6,156 nt of DNA from CBFGTJ01 sp965651815 (GCA_965651815.1 CBFGTJ010000190.1:1-6156); one strand, 5' to 3'; shown: positions 1-5,622, numbered from the stretch's first letter. Numbers and translations: made by a program. Notes: a model not told the origin generated them from the letters alone.

Positions 1-155
1 ACCGAGCGGTTGTGGCCCAGGTGGATCACCTCGGCACCCTGGGACTGCAGGATGCGCCGCATGATGTTGATCGAGGCGTCGTGCCCGTCGAACAGGCTGG
101 CCGCCGTGACGAAGCGGACAGGATGCACGGGCTGGTGAAGTTCCGGTGCGCTCAT
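1..155 (-). CDS. icmF: Fused isobutyryl-CoA mutase IcmF, N-terminal fragment
   Basis: Only the first 51 codons are in the window; the gene runs off the left edge. The frame starts at ATG (complement of 153-155) and holds the segment VRFVTAASLFDGHDASIN at residues 13-30, followed by IMRRILQSQGAEVIHLGHNRS. This matches, from memory, the N-terminal cobalamin-binding domain of IcmF. His25 in DGHDAS would be the lower axial cobalt ligand. IcmF interconverts isobutyryl-CoA and n-butyryl-CoA with adenosylcobalamin in the cytosol. The family order is B12 domain, then a MeaI-like GTPase chaperone, then the mutase barrel; the last two domains are outside the window. A B12 domain at the very N-terminus argues against methylmalonyl-CoA mutase, where it is C-terminal, and the motif differs from the LDGHDRG of the small Icm subunit. 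The gene is divergent from a MarR-type regulator. The start is supported by an AGGGGG ribosome site five bases upstream. Confidence 0.85.
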   Translation of the reverse strand, partial: MSAPELHQPVHPVRFVTAASLFDGHDASINIMRRILQSQGAEVIHLGHNRS

Positions 156-160
156 CGGTT

Positions 161-166
161 CCCCCT
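161..166 (-). promoter_or_regulatory. Ribosome binding site of icmF
   Basis: The complement reads AGGGGG, five bases before the ATG at 155. It is G-rich and Shine-Dalgarno-like, and it supports the chosen icmF start. Confidence 0.6.
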
Positions 167-195
167 GACCCGGCAGAGGTCGTCGCGGAGATACT

Positions 196-237
196 TGGAC
201 GTCCACATGTTATCGACCCCAGATGTGTGGACGTCAA
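196..237. promoter_or_regulatory. Paired TGGACGTC palindromes, probable MarR operators
   Basis: The left site, TGGACGTCCA (196-205), is a perfect 10-bp palindrome. The right site, TGGACGTCAA (228-237), shares its first eight bases and is an imperfect palindrome. Their centres are 32 bp apart, about three helical turns, so both face the same side of the DNA. The same bases also form a 10-bp inverted repeat: GACGTCCACA (198-207) against TGTGGACGTC (226-235), with an 18-base spacer. The sites sit between divergent icmF and marR, over the icmF promoter and just upstream of the marR -10 box. Assigning them to the adjacent MarR protein is inference from position and symmetry. Confidence 0.6.
209..237 (-). 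promoter_or_regulatory. Predicted icmF promoter (sigma-70/SigA type)
   Basis: On the minus strand TTGACG (232-237) is followed after exactly 17 bases by GATAAC (209-214). These match five of six and four of six bases of the TTGACA/TATAAT consensus, and the spacing is ideal. Transcription would start near 202-203 and give a leader of about 47 bases before the icmF ATG. This is sequence-based prediction only. The -35 box lies inside the right copy of the TGGACGTC repeat and the predicted start site lies in the left copy, so a protein bound there would block this promoter. Confidence 0.55.
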
Positions 238-255
238 ACGATCGCGGGGTGTCGC

Positions 256-261
256 TAGGCT
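256..261 (+). promoter_or_regulatory. Predicted -10 box of a leaderless marR transcript
   Basis: TAGGCT fits the actinobacterial TANNNT -10 pattern and ends seven bases before the ATG at 269. That spacing would place the RNA start at or next to the start codon. No Shine-Dalgarno sequence lies upstream of the ATG, which agrees with leaderless translation. No convincing -35 box is seen 17 bases further upstream. Confidence 0.4.
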
Positions 262-268
262 CAGCCCC

Positions 269-778
269 ATGGCCGAGACCCGCGCCCTGCCGTTCGACCC
301 GATCGCCGAGGCGCGACGCCAGTGGGTCGAGCACGGTTGGGAGCACGCCGCCGACGGCATGGCCGTGATCACCTCGATCATCCGGGTCGAGCAGCTGCTG
401 CTCGGGCGGATCGAGGCGCTGCTGCGACCGGTGGGGCTGACCTTCGCCCGCTACGAGCTGCTCGTGCTCCTCGACTTCTCCCGGCGGGGCGAGATGCCGC
501 TCGGCAAGCTCGGCGCCCGCCTGCAGGTGCACCCGGCGAGCGTCACCAACGCGGTGAACCGCCTCGAGGCCGACGGCCTGGTCGTGCGGGTGCCACACCC
601 CGAGGACGGTCGCGCGACGCTCGCCCGCATCACCCCGGAAGGGCGCCGCACGGCGGCCAGGGCCACCGACCTGCTCAACGAGCAGGTGTTCTCGGACCTC
701 GGGTGGAGCGACGAGGAGCTCGACGTGCTGTTCCGCCTGCTCCGGAACTTCCGCGAGGCCGCGGGCGACTTCAGCTGA
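269..778 (+). CDS. MarR-family transcriptional regulator
   Basis: This is a 169-residue protein of usual MarR length. An N-terminal helical dimerisation segment (about 15-55) is followed by a winged helix-turn-helix (about 60-125). The probable recognition helix is HPASVTNAVNRLEADGLV (88-105), and the wing is the stretch with HPEDGRATLARITPEG (110-125), whose DGR is typical of the family. A C-terminal helical segment (about 126-165) returns to the dimer interface. The ATG at 269 was chosen over an in-frame ATG at 146, because the longer form would run through the whole control region and into the start of icmF. The gene is divergent from icmF across paired palindromes, so the likely role is repression of icmF and of itself, perhaps with an acyl-CoA or carboxylic acid ligand. 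The family call is firm; target and ligand are inferred. Its stop codon overlaps that of the convergent reductase gene. Confidence 0.88.
   Translation: MAETRALPFDPIAEARRQWVEHGWEHAADGMAVITSIIRVEQLLLGRIEALLRPVGLTFARYELLVLLDFSRRGEMPLGKLGARLQVHPASVTNAVNRLEADGLVVRVPHPEDGRATLARITPEGRRTAARATDLLNEQVFSDLGWSDEELDVLFRLLRNFREAAGDFS
771..778. other. Shared palindrome carrying two opposing stop codons
   Basis: TCAGCTGA is a perfect 8-bp palindrome. Its last three bases are the TGA stop of the MarR gene on the plus strand, and its first three, read on the complement, are the TGA stop of the reductase gene on the minus strand. The two convergent genes thus overlap by eight bases. No terminator hairpin can lie between them, so each transcript must run at least some way into the other gene as antisense. 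Confidence 0.85.
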
Positions 779-1742
779 CGGTCAGCACGAGCTTGCCGAC
801 CACGTCGCCCGCCGCGAGGCGCTCGAAGCTGCGTCGCGCGTCCGACAGCGGGCGCACGTCGTCGATCACGGGCCGGACCCCGGTGCGGTCGCACAGGGCG
901 AGGAGGTCCTCCAGCTCCTGGCGGGTGCCCATCGTCGAGCCGATCACCGAGAGCTGCAGGAAGAACACCCGGTTGAGGTCGCTCGGTGGGTTCGGGCCGC
1001 TGGTCGCGCCGCTCACCACGATGCGACCCCCGGGCCGCAGCGCCCGCAGCGAGTGCGCCCAGGTGGCCTCGCCCACGGTCTCGATCACCGCGTCGACCTT
1101 GCCGGGGAACCGCTCCCCCGTCGGCAACGCCAGGTCCGCTCCCAGCTCGAGCGCCCTGCGGCGCTTCTCCTCGTCGCGCGAGGTGCACCACACCGTGTGG
1201 CCGAGCGCCTTGGCGAGCACGATCGCGGCCGTCGCCACCCCACCGCCGGCGCCCTGCACCAGCACGGTGCCCGGCTCGTCGAGCCCGGCGCGGTTGGCGA
1301 CCATCCGGTAGGCGGTCAGCCACGCGGTCGGCAGGCACGCCGCCTCCTCCCAGGTGAGCGATGCGGGCTTCGGCACGACGTTGCGGGCCGGCACCACGAC
1401 CTGCTCCGCGAGGGTGCCGTCGTGCAGCTCCGACAGCAGCGTCCGCTTCGGGTCGAGCGTCTCGTCGCCGCGCCCCGCCTCGGGATCACCGATCACCGCG
1501 TGGACCACGACCTCGGTGCCGTCCTCGAGCGTGCCGGCGCCGTCGCAGCCGAGCACCATCGGCAGCCGGTCCGCGGGCAGGCCCACGCCCCGCAGCGACC
1601 AGAGGTCGTGGTGGTTCAGCGCGCACGCCCGCAGGTCGACCGTGACCCACCCCTCGGGCGGGACCGGTGCAGGCCGCTCCCCGACCTCCAGGCCGCTGAG
1701 CGGATCGCTCGCCGACTGCGACACGCAACTGACTGCCAGCAC
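771..1742 (-). CDS. Zinc-independent medium-chain dehydrogenase/reductase (quinone oxidoreductase-like)
   Basis: This is a 323-residue NAD(P)H-dependent oxidoreductase of the medium-chain family (COG0604-like), presumably cytosolic. The N-terminal GroES-like catalytic domain (about 1-130) carries ALNHHDLW (41-48) and GCDGAG (65-70). The Rossmann domain (about 131-270) has the glycine-rich nucleotide loop VQGAGGGVATAA (162-173) and a second strand ending in CTSRDEEK (186-193), which may favour NADPH. The C-terminus ends in the family signature GKLVL (316-320). The catalytic zinc ligands of alcohol dehydrogenases are absent: the CGTD cysteine position is Asn and the GHE motif is GCD. The structural-zinc four-cysteine loop is also missing. 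The start is GTG at 1742 because AGGAGG stands five bases upstream. Extending to the ATG at 1874 would cross the intergenic region, overlap the gpgS start codon and add a stretch unlike this family. The natural substrate cannot be told from sequence. Confidence 0.87.
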   Translation of the reverse strand: MLAVSCVSQSASDPLSGLEVGERPAPVPPEGWVTVDLRACALNHHDLWSLRGVGLPADRLPMVLGCDGAGTLEDGTEVVVHAVIGDPEAGRGDETLDPKRTLLSELHDGTLAEQVVVPARNVVPKPASLTWEEAACLPTAWLTAYRMVANRAGLDEPGTVLVQGAGGGVATAAIVLAKALGHTVWCTSRDEEKRRRALELGADLALPTGERFPGKVDAVIETVGEATWAHSLRALRPGGRIVVSGATSGPNPPSDLNRVFFLQLSVIGSTMGTRQELEDLLALCDRTGVRPVIDDVRPLSDARRSFERLAAGDVVGKLVLTVS

Positions 1743-1747
1743 ACCGT

Positions 1748-1753
1748 CCTCCT
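1748..1753 (-). promoter_or_regulatory. Ribosome binding site of the reductase gene
   Basis: The complement reads AGGAGG, a perfect Shine-Dalgarno core, five bases before GTG 1742. It decides the start codon. Confidence 0.8.
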
Positions 1754-1799
1754 CGTGGCCCGTGCCGCGTTGGTCCGGGACCGCGCGCGGGACGGTAGC

Positions 1800-1831
1800 G
1801 TGGCCGCCGTCGCCGTGCGACGGCGCGCCAC
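1800..1831. repeat. GC-rich hairpin in the divergent intergenic region
   Basis: CGCCGTCGC (1805-1813) and GCGACGGCG (1817-1825) form a perfect 9-bp stem around a three-base loop. GTGG (1800-1803) and CCAC (1828-1831) extend it by four pairs beyond a small internal loop. It lies between the reductase gene and gpgS. A weak -10-like TAGCGT (1796-1801) on the plus strand and TACCGT on the complement of 1792-1797 suggest start sites nearby in both directions, but neither has a good -35 box. The hairpin could be an operator dyad or leader RNA structure. It has no T run and is not a standard terminator. Confidence 0.45.
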
Positions 1832-1841
1832 CGCCGCCGAG

Positions 1842-1861
1842 GTCGGCCCGTACCGGCCGAC
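1842..1861. repeat. Inverted repeat next to the gpgS ribosome site
   Basis: GTCGGCC (1842-1848) and GGCCGAC (1855-1861) form a perfect 7-bp inverted repeat with a six-base loop. The right arm ends one base before the GAGGAGG that contains the gpgS Shine-Dalgarno. In RNA the hairpin would abut the ribosome site without hiding it. As DNA it could be an operator. Function is unknown. Confidence 0.4.
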
Positions 1862-1862
1862 G

Positions 1863-1868
1863 AGGAGG
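1863..1868 (+). promoter_or_regulatory. Ribosome binding site of gpgS
   Basis: AGGAGG lies four bases before the ATG at 1873. It is a strong Shine-Dalgarno that fixes the gpgS start within a longer open frame. Confidence 0.8.
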
Positions 1869-1872
1869 ACAC

Positions 1873-2733
1873 ATGGCCGGCCCCCCGGCTGTCTCGGAGC
1901 TCCCGCCGATCCGGTCGTTCCACCACGCCGACTACGACGTGGCGCGCATCCTCGCCGCCAAGGACCTCACCGTCTCGGTGTGCCTTCCTGCCCGCGACGA
2001 GGCCGCGACGATCGGCCCGATCGTCGAGACGATCCGGAAGCAGGTCGTCGAGACGGGGCTGGCCGACGAGCTCATCGTCCTCGACGACCACTCCACCGAC
2101 GACACCGCCCGCGCCGCCGCGTCCGCCGGGGCGACCGTCGTCGCCGCGGAGGAGGTGCTGCCGCACGTCGGCGGCGGACCCGGCAAGGGCGCGGCGCTGT
2201 GGCGCTCCCTCGCGGCGTCGAAGGGCGACGTGGTCGTGTGGTGCGACGCGGACATCGAGGACTTCGGCCCCCGCTTCGTCACCGGCGTGCTCGGCCCGCT
2301 GCTGTGCGAGCCGGACGTCGAGCTGGTCAAGGGCCACTACCGCCGCCCCACGGTGGAGGGCAACGGCGGTGGCCGCGTCACCGAGCTGGTCGCCCGTCCG
2401 CTGCTGTCCATGCTGTTCCCCGAGCTCGAGGCGCTGCACCAGCCCCTGTCGGGTGAGTACGGCGGGCGCCGCTCCGTGCTCGAGCAGCTCCCGTTCGTCG
2501 ACGACTACGGCGTCGACGTGGGGCTGCTCATCGACTACGTCCGCCTGCGCGGCACCGCGGGGCTCGCACAGGTCGACCTGGACGTGCGCTGGCACCGCAA
2601 CCGCTCGCTGGACGAGCTGGCCCACCAGGCGAGGGCCGTGATGCACGCGATCCTTCACCGGGCCGACCCGGACCTGGTCGGCCCGGGCACCGACCTGCCG
2701 CCGCTGGCCGAGGTCGCGGCGAGCCGGTGTTGA
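1873..2733 (+). CDS. gpgS: Glucosyl-3-phosphoglycerate synthase (GT81)
   Basis: GpgS transfers glucose from an NDP-glucose donor (usually UDP-glucose) to 3-phosphoglycerate. This is the first step toward glucosylglycerate and the methylglucose polysaccharides of actinobacteria. The 286-residue protein shows, in order: the GT-A strand VSVCLPARDEAATI (34-47); ELIVLDDHSTDDT (66-78) in the nucleotide-binding half; the donor loop GGGPGKGAALWRSL (100-113); the metal-binding DAD (125-127) after VVVWC; the acceptor-side KGHYRRP (153-159); SGEYGGRR (193-200); GVDVGLLIDYV (213-223); and HRNR (241-244) with the histidine expected to help bind metal. It is shorter than M. tuberculosis GpgS (Rv1208, about 324 residues), mostly at the ends. 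The start is set by AGGAGG four bases upstream. The gene overlaps the next by seven bases, indicating translational coupling. Rv1208 likewise adjoins a DHPS-like gene (Rv1207, folP2), but in the opposite order. Confidence 0.9.
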   Translation: MAGPPAVSELPPIRSFHHADYDVARILAAKDLTVSVCLPARDEAATIGPIVETIRKQVVETGLADELIVLDDHSTDDTARAAASAGATVVAAEEVLPHVGGGPGKGAALWRSLAASKGDVVVWCDADIEDFGPRFVTGVLGPLLCEPDVELVKGHYRRPTVEGNGGGRVTELVARPLLSMLFPELEALHQPLSGEYGGRRSVLEQLPFVDDYGVDVGLLIDYVRLRGTAGLAQVDLDVRWHRNRSLDELAHQARAVMHAILHRADPDLVGPGTDLPPLAEVAASRC

Positions 2734-3602
2734 GCCGGACCCGCCCGACGCGGGGGCCACGTCCGGGCATCCTCGGCATCCTGAACGCCTCGCCGGAGTC
2801 GTTCTCGGGCAACCGGTTCGGCCCGGACGAGGTGGGCGACGCAGCGGAGCGGCTCCTCGCCGAGGGCGCCGACCTGCTCGACGTCGGTGCCCAGTCGCTG
2901 CGCACCGACCAGGCGGAGCTACCCGTCGAGGAGGAGGTCGCGCGGCTCCTGCCGGTGCTGGACGCGGTCCGCGACCGGCTCCCCACCGCGCCGATCTCGG
3001 TCGACACGTACCGGCACGAGGTCGCCGCCGCCGCGGTCCCCTACGGCGTCGAGCTGGTCAACGACCCGTCCGGGCTGCACGACGAGGCGCTGTGCGAGGT
3101 CGTCGCCGAGCACGGGCTCTCGCTCGTGCTCGCGCACAACCCCGGGCCCCCGAAGGTCCGGCGGCCCGCGGACCTTCGGCCGGCGAACCCCGTCGAGCGC
3201 TGCCTCGAGTTCCTCGGCGAGCGGCTGGAGCGGATCGTCCGCCACGGCGTGCCGCGCGAGCGGGTGCTGCTCGACCCCGGGCCCGACCTGTACAAGCCGC
3301 CCGACCACACGATCGCGGTGCTGCGGGCGGTGCCCGAGCTGCGCCGCGAGCTGGGCGTGCAGCGGGTGCTGTGGGCGGTGTCCCGCAAGGACTTCATCGG
3401 GGCGCTGCTCCACGCGCCGCCCCGCGAGCGGGGCGCGGGCACCCTCGGCGCGCTCGCGGCGCTGCCCGTGGAGGACGACGACCTCGTCCGGGTGCACGAC
3501 GTGCGCTCGACCGCCGAGTTCTTCACCGTGCAGCGCGCCGTGCTGCGGGGCATCGAGGGCGAGCTCGAGCTGGCGGACGAGGTCCGCTACGACCCCCGCT
3601 GA
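2727..3602 (+). CDS. folP: Divergent dihydropteroate synthase-like protein
   Basis: This is a 291-residue TIM-barrel protein of the pterin-binding family; true DHPS joins pABA to the pterin pyrophosphate in folate synthesis. Conserved pterin-site elements are present: Asn20 in GILGILNASP, SVDT (91-94), ND (112-113) in LVNDPSG, DPG (183-185), SRK (219-221) and RVHD (255-258). The two substrate loops are altered. Canonical NVTPDSFSDGG is NASPESFSGNR (20-30), and canonical GGESTRPG is GAQSLRTD (54-61). The basic HNPGPPKVRRP segment (137-147) also differs from the usual MHM-type stretch. It is therefore a paralogue whose activity as DHPS is doubtful. In mycobacteria the folP copy next to gpgS (folP2) is, as I recall, not a working DHPS. 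Translation starts at GTG 2727 or TTG 2730, inside the end of gpgS, with no clear Shine-Dalgarno, so coupling is likely. The symbol marks the family, not a proven role. Confidence 0.8.
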   Translation: MLSRTRPTRGPRPGILGILNASPESFSGNRFGPDEVGDAAERLLAEGADLLDVGAQSLRTDQAELPVEEEVARLLPVLDAVRDRLPTAPISVDTYRHEVAAAAVPYGVELVNDPSGLHDEALCEVVAEHGLSLVLAHNPGPPKVRRPADLRPANPVERCLEFLGERLERIVRHGVPRERVLLDPGPDLYKPPDHTIAVLRAVPELRRELGVQRVLWAVSRKDFIGALLHAPPRERGAGTLGALAALPVEDDDLVRVHDVRSTAEFFTVQRAVLRGIEGELELADEVRYDPR

Positions 3603-3667
3603 GGCACCCCGGTCACGCCCGACCGCGGCGCAGCGACCCCCGCCCACGCGGGCTCTAACGTCGGGCC
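3603..3667. other. Short intergenic region before pncB
   Basis: These 65 bases separate the gpgS operon from pncB. They hold a 5-bp GC stem with a four-base loop (CCCGC 3639-3643, GCGGG 3648-3652) without a T run, and a -10-like box listed separately. A separate promoter for pncBA is likely. Termination of the upstream operon is not shown. Confidence 0.4.
3656..3661 (+). promoter_or_regulatory. Predicted -10 box of a leaderless pncBA transcript
   Basis: TAACGT fits TANNNT and ends six bases before the ATG at 3668, the spacing typical of leaderless actinobacterial mRNAs. No Shine-Dalgarno is seen upstream of this ATG. The -35 region is not recognisable. Same arrangement as proposed for the MarR gene. 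Confidence 0.45.
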
Positions 3668-5023
3668 ATGGACGGGACGGTGCTCGAGCCCCTGCTGGTC
3701 GACCTCTACGAGCTCACGATGGCCGAGGCGTACCGGCGCGGCGGCATGGCGGAGGTCCCCGCCTCGTTCAGCCTGTACGTCCGCACGCTGCCGCCCACCC
3801 GCCCCTACCTCGTCGCCGCCGGGCTCGCGGACGCCCTCGACTGGCTGGAGGCGCTGCGCTTCGGCGAGGACGAGCTGGCCGCCCTCGACGGGTTGGGCGT
3901 GCTGCCGGCGGAGCTGCTCGACCTGCTCGCGGACTTCCGGTTCACCGGGACGGTGCGGGCGGTGCCCGAGGGCACGATCGTGTTCGCCGAGGAACCGCTG
4001 CTCGAGGTGGACGCGCCGCTGCTCGAGGCGCAGCTCGCCGAGACGTTCCTGCTGAACCAGGTGACCCTCCAGACGAACCTGGCCACCACCGCCGCACGCT
4101 GCAGGGCGGCGGCGGACGGGCGGTCGGTGGTCGACTTCTCGCTGCGGAGGACCCACGGCATCGACGCCGGCATGAAGGTCGCCCGCGTGGCACGGATCGT
4201 GGGGCTCGACGGCACGAGCAACGTCGCCGGTGCCGTGCGCTACGGCGTACCGGCCAGCGGCACCATGGCCCACGCGTTCGTCCAGGCCCACGGCGACGAG
4301 CGCGAGGCGTTCCGGCTGTTCGCCGAGGCCTTCGGCGAGTCCAGCATCCTGCTGGTCGACACCTACGACTCCCTGCGGGGGATCGACCGGGCCATCGAGG
4401 TCGCGACCGAGCTGCGCGGGCGCGGCGTCGAGCTCCTCGGGGTGCGCTTGGACTCGGGCGACCTCGCCGAGCTCTCCCGGACCGCACGCGAGCGGCTCGA
4501 CGCAGCCGGCTTCGACCGCATGCAGATCTTCGCGAGCGGCGACCTCGACGAGTTCCGCATCCACCGGCTCGTGCACGAGGAGCGGGCGCCGATCGACGGG
4601 TTCGGGGTCGGGTCGTCGCTGGGGGCGTCGAAGTACGCGCCGACGCTCAACGGCGTCTACAAGCTCACCGAGGTCGACGGTCGTCCGGTGCGGAAGACCT
4701 CGGTCGGGAAGGTGACCTGGCCGGGCCGCAAGCAGGTCTGGCGGGCCGCCGACGGCAGCCACGACGTCCTGGCCCTCGCGGACGAACCCGCGCCCGGCGA
4801 GGGTTACGTACCGCTGCTGGAGGAGGTCATGGCCGACGGCGTCCGTCGGCGGCCCGACCCGGACCTGGACGAGGTGCACGCCCACTTCTGCCGGGAGTGG
4901 GATGCGCTGCCCGACGAGCTGCGCCGCATCGAGGAGGAGCCGGCCCGACGGGTCGTGCAGGTCTCGGACCAGCTGCGCGCGACCGCGGCCGGCGTCGACG
5001 CGAGGATCGAGGAAGGAGTGTGA
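3668..5023 (+). CDS. pncB: Nicotinate phosphoribosyltransferase
   Basis: The 451-residue enzyme (EC 6.3.4.21 family, COG1488) makes nicotinate mononucleotide from nicotinate and PRPP with ATP hydrolysis. This is the entry step of the Preiss-Handler route to NAD, in the cytosol. Family blocks in order are LLVDLYELTMAEAY (9-22) at the N-terminus, VVDFSLRRTHG (154-164), RYGVPASGTMAH (191-202) with His202 as the candidate autophosphorylated histidine, LLVDTYD (228-234), GVRLDSGDL (258-266), SGDLDE (290-295) and GVGSSLGASKYAP (313-325) around the phosphate-binding end of the barrel. A C-terminal helical domain follows to the end. Length is normal for the family. The ATG at 3668 is preferred because the conserved DLYELTM block begins 12 residues later and a -10-like box sits just upstream. 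Its TGA stop overlaps the ATG of pncA by one base, so the two salvage enzymes are translated together. Confidence 0.93.
   Translation: MDGTVLEPLLVDLYELTMAEAYRRGGMAEVPASFSLYVRTLPPTRPYLVAAGLADALDWLEALRFGEDELAALDGLGVLPAELLDLLADFRFTGTVRAVPEGTIVFAEEPLLEVDAPLLEAQLAETFLLNQVTLQTNLATTAARCRAAADGRSVVDFSLRRTHGIDAGMKVARVARIVGLDGTSNVAGAVRYGVPASGTMAHAFVQAHGDEREAFRLFAEAFGESSILLVDTYDSLRGIDRAIEVATELRGRGVELLGVRLDSGDLAELSRTARERLDAAGFDRMQIFASGDLDEFRIHRLVHEERAPIDGFGVGSSLGASKYAPTLNGVYKLTEVDGRPVRKTSVGKVTWPGRKQVWRAADGSHDVLALADEPAPGEGYVPLLEEVMADGVRRRPDPDLDEVHAHFCREWDALPDELRRIEEEPARRVVQVSDQLRATAAGVDARIEEGV
5013..5018 (+). promoter_or_regulatory. Ribosome binding site of pncA
   Basis: AAGGAG, within GGAAGGAG, lies in the last codons of pncB, four bases before ATG 5023 and ten before a second in-frame ATG at 5029. 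It allows either start. The overlap favours the first by coupling. Confidence 0.7.
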
Positions 5024-5622
5024 TGGCGATGACCGGACGGATCGACGAGCAGACCGCCCTCGTCGTCGTCGACGTGCAGAACGACTTCGCCCACCCGGAC
5101 GGCAGCCTCTACGTGGAGGGCGGCGAGCACGTGGTCGACGGCATCAACGAGCTGGTCCGCGAGGTGCGGCAGGCCGGCGGGCTGGTGGTCTACACGCAGG
5201 ACTGGCACCCGCCGGAGACGCCCCACTTCGAGGCCTTCGGTGGCACCTGGCCGGTGCACTGCGTCCGGGACACCTGGGGCGCGCAGCTCCACGACGACCT
5301 GGTCGTCGATGGACCCGTGGTGCGCAAGGGCACCGGCGGCGAGGACGGCTACTCGGGGTTCACCGTGCGGCACGTCCACACGGGCCACGAACAGCCCACC
5401 GAGCTGGAGCAGCTGCTGCGCGACCACGGCATCGAGCGGGTGATCGTCGTGGGCCTGGCCCAGGACGTCTGCGTGAAGGCGACCGCGATCGACGCGGCCT
5501 CGCTCGGCTTCGACACGACGGTGCCCCTGGGCCTCACCCGCGGGGTGAACGTGGAGCCCGGCGACGACGAGCGGGCCAACCAGGAGATGGCCGCGGCCGG
5601 GGTGCACCTCGAGCCCGCCTGA
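5023..5622 (+). CDS. pncA: Nicotinamidase (isochorismatase family)
   Basis: The 199-residue enzyme hydrolyses nicotinamide to nicotinate and ammonia, giving the substrate of the PncB encoded just upstream. All catalytic and metal residues known from M. tuberculosis PncA can be placed. The triad is Asp17 in VVVDVQNDF, Lys102 in VVRKGT and Cys150 in GLAQDVCVKATA. The metal ligands are Asp60, His62 and His68 in QDWHPPETPH, and His79 in TWPVHC. SGF (111-113) and the LTRGV segment (171-175) are further family landmarks. The protein is slightly longer than M. tuberculosis PncA (186 residues), mainly at the N-terminus and around residues 115-125. Start ATG 5023 gives a TGATG junction with pncB; ATG 5029 is possible and would remove two residues. 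Enzymes of this type activate pyrazinamide in mycobacteria, a family fact not tested for this protein. Confidence 0.93.
   Translation: MAMTGRIDEQTALVVVDVQNDFAHPDGSLYVEGGEHVVDGINELVREVRQAGGLVVYTQDWHPPETPHFEAFGGTWPVHCVRDTWGAQLHDDLVVDGPVVRKGTGGEDGYSGFTVRHVHTGHEQPTELEQLLRDHGIERVIVVGLAQDVCVKATAIDAASLGFDTTVPLGLTRGVNVEPGDDERANQEMAAAGVHLEPA

Noticed and set aside
146..268. Upstream in-frame ATG at 146 that would lengthen the MarR protein by 41 residues
   Set aside because: The extension would overlap the icmF start and cover both promoters and the palindromes. Its translation does not resemble a MarR N-terminus.
1743..1874. Longer form of the reductase starting at ATG 1874
   Set aside because: It would overlap the gpgS start codon and the intergenic hairpins. 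The family N-terminus begins at GTG 1742, which has a perfect ribosome site.
1486..2760. Long minus-strand open frame opposite gpgS
   Set aside because: It covers both the gpgS coding region and the start of the reductase in the wrong frame, and shows no domain-like sequence.
3639..3652. GC hairpin as a terminator after the DHPS-like gene
   Set aside because: The stem is only five pairs with no T run. Such stems are common by chance in this base composition, so termination is not supported.
3587..4885. Long minus-strand open frame opposite pncB
   Set aside because: It is a shadow frame caused by high GC third positions. pncB on the plus strand has all its family motifs.
2887..5022. Very long plus-strand open frame through the DHPS-like and pncB genes, in frame with pncA
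   Set aside because: Its translation is rich in Arg, Ser and Ala and has no family motif, while two recognisable genes lie in other frames over the same bases. Only the pncA part from 5023 is real.
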